The notes: generated by a model from the letters alone, not told the origin. Positions 1-6,139 are shown, counted from the stretch's first letter. The stretch is DNA of 7,930 nt from Clostridiales bacterium (GCA_003446975.1 DMAP01000287.1:1-7930), one strand, 5' to 3'. Program-made: numbers and translations.

Positions 1-1070
1 GTCAGGATATTATAAATGCTTTGACTAAGTCTATATTTGTCGGACTTGATATGTAACTTCTTGATGGACAAAAGTTCAAGTTCAATGTGTTTTTTATCAA
101 ATTGAACCTTTAATCCAGCGATAACTTGACTAATCAGTTGATGGAACTCAAATGCTTCAATCTTAAGAGTGATCTCATCTTTCTCAACGTCAACGATGTT
201 GCTCAAGTCAGAAATGATAGATGTCAGGCTTTCAATTTGAGATTCACATATTCTTATTTCATCATGCGTTACTTCAACTATGCCATCATCTATGGCCTCT
301 ATATGGTTCTTAAGTATGGTTAGTGGTGTTCTTGCCTGATGAATCAGCTCATCGATAAATCTCTTTCTTGCCTTTTGCTTCATTTTTAGTCGAGCACTGA
401 GGGCTACAAGGCTAGTCTGAATAATTCTGATTTCCTCTATTTTCGACGTTCTCCTTTCAAAGCCTTCTCCTAGATCAATTCCCATAGCCATTCCTGCTGT
501 ATTAGCTAGGTCGGTGCTAAGAATCTTGCTGATTTTGGAACCTGACACTGCAATGAATATCAAAACCAATCCGAAAGAGATTATGCTATAAGTGATCAAC
601 GCTACTTTAAACATTCTTGTTACAAATGAATTTCCAATTGAACTATATCTGGTAATTGTAATTTTACCTAGTAAAACATTATTATCAATTATATCAAGTG
701 TCTCTGTTTCATTGGTGAAAGATCCCATCATTCTGCTCATCATGCTGCCTCTCATCATATTATCAATCATTTCAACAGATTCTGCTACGTCTGCCAGTAA
801 ATCAAGATTCCTGTCATATAATCTGATTCGTATAATCGGATCGCTTAGATGCGATTCAAGTTGGACTTCAATCTGTCCTGAAGAGTACCCCGAATCTTTC
901 AAGACCATTTTTGCATAGGACAGGATTTGAGAAAAATGATCTTCATATTTTTCTTCCGTATAGTTCACAAAATATCTGTTGATTAACAGACTGAGTACAA
1001 ATGAGTTCACTGCAACTGAAACGACTGCTGTCAGAATCAAGGCAATCAACCATTGCTTTCTAATGGTCAT
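1..1070 (-). CDS. Membrane sensor histidine kinase, 3' end cut by window edge
   Basis: Open from the ATG at 1070 to the left edge (356 codons, no stop). It is probably the autophosphorylating sensor for the response regulator encoded just upstream. Visible parts are a transmembrane helix at about residues 7-33, an extracytoplasmic segment of about 120 residues, a second helix at about 156-178, a HAMP-like linker, and a dimerisation/H-box helix with H244 in IHQARTPLTIL. The start of the HATPase domain follows, and the window ends at the N box (SQSIYNIL). The sensor segment contains seven methionines within residues 101-115, in paired MM steps. The residue after the phosphorylatable His is Gln rather than the usual Glu/Asp. 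The start overlaps the regulator's stop in an ATGA arrangement and is preceded by GGAGGTGA with 6-nt spacing, so the two are translationally coupled. Family assignment is firm; the signal sensed is inferred. Confidence 0.93.
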   Translation of the reverse strand, partial: MTIRKQWLIALILTAVVSVAVNSFVLSLLINRYFVNYTEEKYEDHFSQILSYAKMVLKDSGYSSGQIEVQLESHLSDPIIRIRLYDRNLDLLADVAESVEMIDNMMRGSMMSRMMGSFTNETETLDIIDNNVLLGKITITRYSSIGNSFVTRMFKVALITYSIISFGLVLIFIAVSGSKISKILSTDLANTAGMAMGIDLGEGFERRTSKIEEIRIIQTSLVALSARLKMKQKARKRFIDELIHQARTPLTILKNHIEAIDDGIVEVTHDEIRICESQIESLTSIISDLSNIVDVEKDEITLKIEAFEFHQLISQVIAGLKVQFDKKHIELELLSIKKLHIKSDKYRLSQSIYNIL

Positions 1071-1762
1071 TTATGTTCACCTCCAAATATATAGCCCGCG
1101 CCATATTTTGTGATTAGATATCGAGGATGTTTGGAGTCCACTTCAATTTTTTGCCTTATTCTTTTAATGAAGCTATCCACATTGCGATCATAGCCTTCGT
1201 AGGAACTGCCAAATGCCAGCTCTATCAGTTGATCTCTATTCAACACCTGTCCCTGATTTTTAAACATAACAAGCATGAGGCTATACTCTGCAGAGGTCAG
1301 TAATATTTCGACATCATTTCGATATAGCTTCATGCTCTGTGTGTGCAGTTTTAAATCTCCACAAGTGTATACTATTTCCTGTTTGTCATGATAAATCCTG
1401 TTGATAAGTGTTTGAACTCGTTTTACAAGTTCTTTGACACTAAATGGTTTTACAACATAATCATCTGCTCCAGTGTCAAATCCCTTCAGTCTGTCTTCTT
1501 CATCTTGTTTGGCGGTCAGCATGATGATAGGAATGTCGGATATTTTGCGAATTTCTCTAAGGACATCATAACCATCAATGCCTGGAAGCATAATATCCAA
1601 AATCATCAAATGTATAGTTGTGTCGTTGAAGATGCTCAACGCTTTGAACCCGTCCTCAGCAATGTAGGTGTTGAATCCTTCGTTATAAAGATATTTCAGA
1701 ACAATCCCGCTGATTTCAGGCTGATCTTCAACTATCAAAATATTGTATTTCAAAATAATCAC
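1067..1762 (-). CDS. OmpR/PhoB-family response regulator
   Basis: A full-length two-component transcription factor (about 230 aa). The receiver domain spans about residues 6-117, with acidic pair E12/D13, phosphoacceptor D56 in LMILDIMLPGIDG, T83 and K105 (VVKPF). The C-terminal winged helix covers about residues 130-228, with the family signature TSAEYSLM, the recognition region DRNVDSFIKRIRQKI and the wing LITKYGAGYIF. It should be phosphorylated by the kinase encoded directly downstream, with a 4-bp ATGA overlap. The start is uncertain. The coordinates use a GTG at 1760-1762, but AGGGTGA (1759-1765) lies 5 nt before an in-frame TTG at 1751-1753, which would give a 228-residue protein beginning at the conserved KYNILIVED. 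I favour the TTG. Confidence 0.95.
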   Translation of the reverse strand: MIILKYNILIVEDQPEISGIVLKYLYNEGFNTYIAEDGFKALSIFNDTTIHLMILDIMLPGIDGYDVLREIRKISDIPIIMLTAKQDEEDRLKGFDTGADDYVVKPFSVKELVKRVQTLINRIYHDKQEIVYTCGDLKLHTQSMKLYRNDVEILLTSAEYSLMLVMFKNQGQVLNRDQLIELAFGSSYEGYDRNVDSFIKRIRQKIEVDSKHPRYLITKYGAGYIFGGEHK

Positions 1763-1765
1763 CCT
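1751..1765 (-). promoter_or_regulatory. Ribosome binding site supporting a TTG start for the response regulator
   Basis: On the minus strand AGGGTGA is followed by TTATT and then TTG in frame. The spacing of 5 nt is acceptable. The GTG three codons upstream lies inside this Shine-Dalgarno match and has only a weak AAGG before it. Confidence 0.5.
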
Positions 1766-1771
1766 GCCTTC

Positions 1772-1777
1772 ATTATA
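1772..1777 (-). promoter_or_regulatory. Possible internal -10 element ahead of the response regulator
   Basis: A perfect TATAAT on the minus strand sits in the 58-bp gap between the 84-aa SHOCT gene and the regulator. No good TTGACA lies at 16-18 bp, so an activator would be needed or the match is chance in A/T-rich DNA. If used, transcription would start almost at the regulator's ribosome binding site. It would allow the regulator and kinase to be expressed independently of the SHOCT genes. Confidence 0.3.
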
Positions 1778-1799
1778 CTATAAATCATCAGAAGACAGT

Positions 1800-1816
1800 A
1801 TAAGTTTAAAGCTTAT
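1800..1816. repeat. 17-bp near-perfect palindrome, possible operator
   Basis: The sequence ATAAGTTTAAAGCTTAT is self-complementary about its central base, with one mismatched pair. It lies 4 bp past the stop of the 84-aa SHOCT gene and just upstream of the possible -10 element for the response regulator, roughly where a -35 region would be. It has no following T-run on either strand and is A/T-rich, so it is a poor terminator. A protein-binding site is more plausible. The function is inferred. Confidence 0.35.
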
Positions 1817-1820
1817 CATC

Positions 1821-2075
1821 CTAATCAAGTATGTTTTTTCGTCTCAGGTACTCTTCCTCTGTTATTTCACCTTGCGCGAACTTCATCTTCAACATCTGCA
1901 ATAACTCGTTATCTTTTTTCCCTTTCCCTGTTCCGAATCTTTTGATAAAGTAAATGGCACCTATAACCACAGCTACTAAAACAATTGCCAAGAAAGCCCC
2001 ACCAAAACCACCACGCATCATTCCGAAACCACGAAAACAGTTGTCCAACAATCCAAATCCTCGTTCATACATCAT
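1821..2075 (-). CDS. Small membrane protein with C-terminal SHOCT domain (84 aa)
   Basis: The N-terminus (MMYERGFGLLDNC, then FGMMRGGFGG) is rich in Gly, Phe and Met and holds one Cys. A single transmembrane helix follows at about residues 27-45, then a basic turn (KRFGTGKGKK). The C-terminus, about residues 55-84, is a SHOCT domain with the family pattern LLQMLKMKFAQGEITEEEYLRRK. SHOCT is a short C-terminal domain common in bacterial and phage membrane proteins; its biochemical role is poorly defined and protein contacts are suspected. The start has TAAGGAGGT 6 nt upstream, and that site contains the stop codon of the preceding SHOCT gene, so the two are coupled. The Gly/Met-rich head resembles a motif in the neighbouring kinase's sensor segment. 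A link to that two-component system is inferred from order and strand. Confidence 0.85.
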   Translation of the reverse strand: MMYERGFGLLDNCFRGFGMMRGGFGGAFLAIVLVAVVIGAIYFIKRFGTGKGKKDNELLQMLKMKFAQGEITEEEYLRRKNILD

Positions 2076-2087
2076 TTTTATACCTCC

Positions 2088-2270
2088 TTATTTCTTAATC
2101 AGACTCATCATTTTCAGATAAGTCGCATCGTCTATCTCTCCGTTTATATATCTGATTTTCAATGTTTCCTCAGCTTTTGATGTATCATTTCTTTCGAATA
2201 ATTTCCCATCGTTGTTCTTATATATGTAGTATGCTCCGATAACAATCAATATCGGTATAATAATCATCAT
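2088..2270 (-). CDS. Short membrane-anchored SHOCT-like protein (60 aa)
   Basis: A hydrophobic N-terminal helix (residues 1-17) is followed by a short charged linker and a C-terminal SHOCT-like motif, LKIRYINGEIDDATYLKMM, at about residues 37-55. It aligns by eye with the C-terminus of the next gene (LKMKFAQGEITEEEYLRRK), so the pair look like divergent tandem paralogues sharing only the tail and a membrane anchor. The start ATG has AAGGAGGT at optimal distance, which supports a real gene despite the small size. The next gene begins 12 bp downstream on the same strand. It is probably the first gene of the SHOCT/two-component cluster. The function is unknown. Confidence 0.8.
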   Translation of the reverse strand: MMIIIPILIVIGAYYIYKNNDGKLFERNDTSKAEETLKIRYINGEIDDATYLKMMSLIKK

Positions 2271-2282
2271 GACTTAACCTCC

Positions 2283-2300
2283 TTTCAAATTTTCTTGAAA
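2283..2300. repeat. Inverted repeat TTTCAA-N6-TTGAAA in the SHOCT cluster leader
   Basis: Two 6-bp arms at 2283-2288 and 2295-2300 flank a 6-bp spacer, immediately upstream of the ribosome binding site of the 60-aa SHOCT gene. It could be a regulator half-site pair or chance in A/T-rich DNA. Confidence 0.25.
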
Positions 2301-2351
2301 ACTGAATTTCTTCCGTTTTAAATATACAATACAATTATGGCAGAAATATGA

Positions 2352-2380
2352 TTGGGGTTCTTGAGATAAAATGATATAAT
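2352..2380 (+). promoter_or_regulatory. Extended -10 promoter for the alpha/beta hydrolase
   Basis: A perfect TATAAT at 2375-2380 is preceded by TG at 2372-2373 (TGnTATAAT). A partial -35, TTGGGG at 2352-2357, lies exactly 17 bp upstream. Transcription would start about 2387 and give a leader of roughly 37 nt, with GGGGG as Shine-Dalgarno 6 nt before the ATG at 2424. The minus-strand cluster must also start within this 153-bp divergent region, but I see no convincing minus-strand -35/-10 pair there. Confidence 0.65.
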
Positions 2381-2423
2381 TTATTATGAAGTTAAACAAT
2401 TTTAGAATTAATGGGGGTAAATT

Positions 2424-3305
2424 ATGTTGAAAATGATTGATTTAAAAAATGGGGAAAAATTAGCTTATAGAGAATCCGGAGAAGGTGAAAAGGTCATAGT
2501 GTTGGTGCATGGAAACATGTCTTCATCCATACATTGGGATACAGTGATGGCGAGTCTACCTCAGCAATACACCGCTTATGCAGTAGACTTGAGGGGGTTT
2601 GGCGCATCATCCTATAATTCCAAAATAAGCACACTAAAAGAGCTTTCAGAGGATCTGAAGCTTTTTGTTGATCAGTTGGGGTTGAGAAAATTTTCTATGG
2701 TGGCTTGGTCCACTGGCGGTGGCGTGGTCATGCACTTTGCAATCGATTATCCGAATCTCGTTGATAAATTGATACTGGTCGAATCAGTTGGGATAAAAGG
2801 CTATCCTATGTTTAGAAAAGATGACAAGGGACAACCTATTCCAGGAGAGTTTCTGATGACTAAGGAAGAAATCGAAGCTGATCCAATCCAGGTCAAGCCT
2901 ATACTGGCTGCCTATGCAGCAAAGGATAAAAACTTCATTAAGCTCGTTTGGGATAGTGCTATATATACATTCAAAAAGCCAGATGAAGTAAGATATGATG
3001 CTTATTTAAATGAGATTTTAAAGCAAAGGAACCTGGTTGATATTGATTATGCACTGGTTCATTTCAATATTTCTGATGCTCACAATGGTGTCCTTCAGGG
3101 ATCAGGTGAAATCAGCAAACTTAAAACACCCACACTTGTTATTCAAGGAGAGGATGATCTGGTCGTCCCAAAATCAATGGGTGTAGAAATTGCAGAGGCT
3201 ATAGGTGAAACTGCCAAGTTGGAACTTCTGCCAAATGGCGGACATGCTCCTCTTGAAGATGATTTGGATCGGTTTATGAATCTGATACTTGATTTTCTGG
3301 AATGA
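2424..3305 (+). CDS. Alpha/beta-hydrolase fold protein
   Basis: A 293-aa single-domain hydrolase with no signal peptide, probably cytoplasmic. The oxyanion-hole motif is HGNMSSS (H29-G30). The strand and turn VDLRGFGAS lie at 54-62. The nucleophile elbow is AWSTGG with S96; the position two before Ser is Ala where Gly is usual. The likely acid is D245 in GEDDLVVP and the general base is H274 in NGGHAP. A cap of about 100 residues (135-230) probably sets the substrate, which cannot be read from sequence. Relatives include esterases, haloperoxidase-like and C-C hydrolases. It is the only plus-strand gene, with its own promoter, divergent from the SHOCT cluster. Its last 32 bp overlap the convergent transporter gene. 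The start at 2424 is set by GGGGG 6 nt upstream. Confidence 0.93.
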   Translation: MLKMIDLKNGEKLAYRESGEGEKVIVLVHGNMSSSIHWDTVMASLPQQYTAYAVDLRGFGASSYNSKISTLKELSEDLKLFVDQLGLRKFSMVAWSTGGGVVMHFAIDYPNLVDKLILVESVGIKGYPMFRKDDKGQPIPGEFLMTKEEIEADPIQVKPILAAYAAKDKNFIKLVWDSAIYTFKKPDEVRYDAYLNEILKQRNLVDIDYALVHFNISDAHNGVLQGSGEISKLKTPTLVIQGEDDLVVPKSMGVEIAEAIGETAKLELLPNGGHAPLEDDLDRFMNLILDFLE

Positions 3306-4146
3306 CCTCAATTGCTTCATGCTGTCTGGTCACAACTGAAACCGCTGCAATAACGACACCTGCTCCCAGAAGTTGGATCCATTTCATGGTTTCACCGAAG
3401 ATAATGAAGCTTGCAATAAAAGTAACCACTGGAATAAGATTCATAAATATCGCAGCTATTGAAACACCCAGATGGTTTAGTGCATACATATAGAAATAAC
3501 TGGCTACTGCCGAGCATAGTATGGCTAAAAAGAAAAAATTCAATGTAATATTAGTCGTCAGAAGGTCCCATCGAACTGTTTCAAAAAACAGGAATGGAAT
3601 AAATGCAATACAGCCAAACAAGCTTTGATAGAACGCGACAGTAATGTCTGAATATCTGTCAAAAAGCGGCTTGGTCATGATTAGATAGATTGAGTAGGAT
3701 ATAATGGCGCCGAACATGTACCAATAGCCTGATGGATTTCCTCCTCTTAATTCGCCGCCTATCACCATATAGATACCAAAAACTGAGGCGATTATGGCTA
3801 TCAAAGATAATAGCTTCAGTTTTTTCTTGAGAAAAACCCTTTCGCCTATTGCGGCTCCCACTGGAAGCATGGCGATGATGATGGAAGCATCGTTGGCGCT
3901 GATCCGCAGCAGTCCATTGTTTTCAAAATAGAAGTAAACAGTGATGCCCAAAACTCCCGCCAAGGCTACCAATGGCACATCTTTTTTTCTCAAAGCTTCC
4001 TTTTTGTCAATTCTTTTCATTATTGGATATAGAATCATGGAAGCTAAAAGAAACCGATAAAAAGCCAGGCTCATAGGTGGAAATACAGTCATTGCAATTT
4101 TGATGCTGATAAATGAGATGCCCCACATTACTGCTGAAACAATCAA
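3274..4146 (-). CDS. DMT superfamily (EamA) transporter
   Basis: An integral membrane protein with two EamA repeats and about ten transmembrane helices. The first repeat has the typical opening SAVMWGISFISIK and ends about residue 128 (IYMVIGG). The second starts about residue 140 (YWYMFGAIISYSIY) and ends in GAGVVIAAVSVVT. EamA proteins export metabolites, amino acids or drugs; the substrate is not predictable. The given start is a TTG at 4144-4146 without a ribosome binding site and already inside helix 1. The frame stays open upstream to a TGA at 4186-4188. There, GGTGAGGA precedes ATT, ATA and AAA codons followed by NQKTIALILLIVSAVMWG, a normal-looking EamA N-terminus. The true start is therefore probably a non-ATG codon at about 4179-4182, or the ancestral ATG is mutated. 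It lies downstream of phoH on the same strand, probably co-transcribed. Confidence 0.9.
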   Translation of the reverse strand: MIVSAVMWGISFISIKIAMTVFPPMSLAFYRFLLASMILYPIMKRIDKKEALRKKDVPLVALAGVLGITVYFYFENNGLLRISANDASIIIAMLPVGAAIGERVFLKKKLKLLSLIAIIASVFGIYMVIGGELRGGNPSGYWYMFGAIISYSIYLIMTKPLFDRYSDITVAFYQSLFGCIAFIPFLFFETVRWDLLTTNITLNFFFLAILCSAVASYFYMYALNHLGVSIAAIFMNLIPVVTFIASFIIFGETMKWIQLLGAGVVIAAVSVVTRQHEAIEVIPENQVSDS

Positions 4147-4222
4147 TAATATAAGGGCAATAGTCTTTTGATTTTTTATAATTCCTCACCCCGGATACTA
4201 CAAGATTTTTGATTCCCATTAT

Positions 4223-5593
4223 TTACATATGCTTCTCTGCTAATTGAGCCAATGGACTTCTCTCAACCTGTTTCAGTGTTATATGACCGGTTATGTCATA
4301 ATACTTCATCCTATCAACAGTGTATACCAGACCATTTGATTTAGAATCTACCAACACGTTGTCGATTTGATTGTCTGATGGATCTCCTATAAATAAAAAT
4401 TTAGAACTCTCGCCTGCTCTTGTCAACATAAGTTTGGCTAAATGTGGCGTTGTTTCCTGCACTTCATCGACAATCACCAATGTATTGGATAGGGTTCGAC
4501 CTCTCATATAATTGAAGGTCTTCATTTCAAGTATGCCAGCATCCATATAGGTGTTTATGAAATTCTCCACCGTGAAATCCGGTTTCTCAGTTTTGAAATC
4601 CTTTCTTGAGTATTCCTCTTTCTTTCCTTTTTGCTTTTGATCAAATAAATTGTCAACCGCATCATAAAAAGCCTGCATCCACGGTTTCAGTTTTTCTTTT
4701 TCCTCACCAGGCAGGAAGCCGATGTCGTTGCCGGCAGGAACAACCGGCCTGACAAAAATAATTTTTCTAAACAGGTTTTTCTCTAAAACACTTTGCAATG
4801 CGTAGGCTATGCTGAGAAAGCTTTTACCGCTGCCTGCTCCGCCCATGATGGTGGCAAAATGTATACTCGGGTCATGAAGAAGCTCCATCGCCATCTTCTG
4901 CTCCCTGTTGATGGGCTTTATCCCCCAAGTGTATTCATTTGTATATTCCAAAGGAACTATCTTATTATTCTTAACTTTGGCAAGCACCTCGTGACCAAAT
5001 TGGTCCTGGCTTTTTATATGAAAAAAATGGTTTGGATAAACTTCTTCCTCCAATCCTGATGGGATCTTCAAACCCTCACTGAAAATCTTGTTTATGGATT
5101 CGGATGGCATCATAATCTCGCTGTATCCCTTATAAAGATCGTCTGTACGGACCTTATCCGTTTCATAGTCCTGTACTTCCAACCCCATGGCATCAGCCTT
5201 GACTGTCATGCACATGTCCTTAGTGACTAAAATCGTTTTTCTTTTAGTATCGCTTTGGGCTATTGCTTTTGCAACGGCTAGAATACGATTATCATTTTTC
5301 TTGGTGTCCATTCCGTCCGGTAGATGAATATTATCCACAAAATTGATTTCAATTCTGATGACTCCTCCATTCGGCAGTTTAATACCCTCGACAAAATCAC
5401 CATATTGTCGCACCTTGTTTAATTCTTTAAGCACTTGTCGTGCATTGTAACCAAGTATACCGCTAGCCTTTTTCAAACCATCCAGCTCTTCCACCGTTAC
5501 CAATGGCAAAATCAGGTGATTGTCCTGAAAGTTGTATAAAAACATAGGGTCATGGATCATTACATTCGTGTCAATAATATAGTTTTTAATCAT
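4223..5593 (-). CDS. phoH2: PIN-PhoH (PhoH2/YlaK-type) RNA-processing ATPase
   Basis: A 456-aa fusion of an N-terminal PIN nuclease domain and a C-terminal PhoH ATPase domain, the usual length and order for PhoH2 proteins. PIN acidic residues are visible as D8 (YIIDTNV), E35/E36 (VTVEELDGLKK), D101 (NDNRIL) and D126 (TKDMCM), so the nuclease centre looks intact. The PhoH part has Walker A GGAGSGKS (K257, S258), IFVRPVVPAG, Walker B VIVDEVQE (D376, E377), sensor-like FIGDPSDNQID and the C-terminal ERSPLAQ arginine motif. Known PhoH2 proteins act as ATP-dependent RNA helicases and sequence-specific RNases, some in toxin-antitoxin pairs. No small antitoxin gene precedes this one. The start is set by TAGGAGA 6 nt upstream of the ATG. 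Confidence 0.96.
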   Translation of the reverse strand: MIKNYIIDTNVMIHDPMFLYNFQDNHLILPLVTVEELDGLKKASGILGYNARQVLKELNKVRQYGDFVEGIKLPNGGVIRIEINFVDNIHLPDGMDTKKNDNRILAVAKAIAQSDTKRKTILVTKDMCMTVKADAMGLEVQDYETDKVRTDDLYKGYSEIMMPSESINKIFSEGLKIPSGLEEEVYPNHFFHIKSQDQFGHEVLAKVKNNKIVPLEYTNEYTWGIKPINREQKMAMELLHDPSIHFATIMGGAGSGKSFLSIAYALQSVLEKNLFRKIIFVRPVVPAGNDIGFLPGEEKEKLKPWMQAFYDAVDNLFDQKQKGKKEEYSRKDFKTEKPDFTVENFINTYMDAGILEMKTFNYMRGRTLSNTLVIVDEVQETTPHLAKLMLTRAGESSKFLFIGDPSDNQIDNVLVDSKSNGLVYTVDRMKYYDITGHITLKQVERSPLAQLAEKHM

Positions 5594-5622
5594 CTTCTGT
5601 CTCCTATAATATACTTTAGTCT

Positions 5623-5631
5623 ATTATATCA
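5623..5631 (-). promoter_or_regulatory. Extended -10 promoter of the phoH gene
   Basis: On the minus strand TGATATAAT is a perfect extended -10, about 30 bp upstream of the phoH ATG. The -35 region falls in the T-tract of the preceding terminator and is poor, as often tolerated with TGn motifs. The same TGATATAAT string serves the hydrolase promoter. Confidence 0.6.
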
Positions 5632-5644
5632 TTATTGTGTCATA

Positions 5645-5683
5645 GAAAAAACGCCTCTCATGTTAAATTCCTGAAAGACGCTT
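5645..5683 (-). terminator. Rho-independent terminator after yjbQ
   Basis: Read on the minus strand, AAGCGTCTTTCA (5672-5683) pairs with TGAGAGGCGTTT (5649-5660) in a 12-bp stem that includes three G-U pairs. The loop is 11 nt, and the stem runs into a run of six Ts. It lies 20 bp after the yjbQ stop and separates the arsenic operon from phoH. Confidence 0.8.
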
Positions 5684-5702
5684 ACTTTTTATTCAGTGGT
5701 GT

Positions 5703-6119
5703 TTACTCACCAATTATTTTAACTAGCACTCGCTTTTTTCTTTTTCCATCAAATTCACCGTAAAAGACTTGTTCCCATGTTCCGAAATCCAGTTTCCCTT
5801 TTGTGACAGCCACTAATACTTCGCGTCCCATAATCGTTCTCTTCAAATGGGCATCCGCATTGTCTTCATAGCCGTTATGGGCGTACTGGCTATAAGGTTT
5901 TTCCGGTGCCAGTTTCTCAAGCCATTTCTCAAAATCACTGTGTAATCCACTTTCATCGTCATTTATGAATACGCTGGCAGTTATGTGCATGGCATTACAC
6001 AGTAAAAATCCCTCTTGTATTTTACTTTCATCAATACACTTTTGGAGTTCATTGGTTATGTTGACAAAACCTCTTCTGGTAGGTATGTCAAACCATAATT
6101 CCTTTCTGAAGTTTTTCAT
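5703..6119 (-). CDS. yjbQ: YjbQ / UPF0047 family protein
   Basis: A 138-aa protein matching the whole length of the UPF0047 family. Conserved blocks are the opening KELWFDIPTRRGFVNIT, NAMHITASVFINDDESGL, the EDNADAHLKR metal-site region with conserved His and Asp, and FGTWEQVFYGEFDG ending in KRVLVKIIGE. Family members form trimers; E. coli YjbQ has been reported to have weak thiamin-phosphate synthase activity, but the physiological role is unsettled. The start at 6117-6119 is chosen because AAGGAG sits 7 nt upstream and the protein then begins at the family's conserved N-terminus. A longer reading from 6188 would run into the acetyltransferase gene. It is the last gene before the terminator and 20 bp after the acetyltransferase stop. 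Why it accompanies arsenic genes is unknown. Confidence 0.92.
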   Translation of the reverse strand: MKNFRKELWFDIPTRRGFVNITNELQKCIDESKIQEGFLLCNAMHITASVFINDDESGLHSDFEKWLEKLAPEKPYSQYAHNGYEDNADAHLKRTIMGREVLVAVTKGKLDFGTWEQVFYGEFDGKRKKRVLVKIIGE

Positions 6120-6132
6120 GTGAGTTCTCCTT
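6120..6132 (-). promoter_or_regulatory. Ribosome binding site deciding the yjbQ start
   Basis: AAGGAG on the minus strand (6127-6132) lies 7 nt before the ATG at 6119. It lies in the gap after the acetyltransferase stop codon (6140-6142) and rules against the longer upstream in-frame start. Confidence 0.75.
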
Positions 6133-6139
6133 TTCATTA

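Noticed and set aside
592..918. Plus-strand open frame of 108 codons
   Set aside because: It lies antisense inside the histidine kinase, whose frame is open and full of family motifs. No ribosome binding site or recognisable domain.
1388..1783. Plus-strand open frame of 131 codons
   Set aside because: Antisense shadow of the response regulator receiver domain; composition and content are not protein-like.
4007..4219. Minus-strand open frame of 70 codons between phoH and the transporter
   Set aside because: It overlaps the transporter in another frame, resembles no family, and the transporter's upstream extension explains the region better.
4793..5059. Plus-strand open frame of 88 codons
   Set aside because: Antisense to the conserved PhoH Walker A region.
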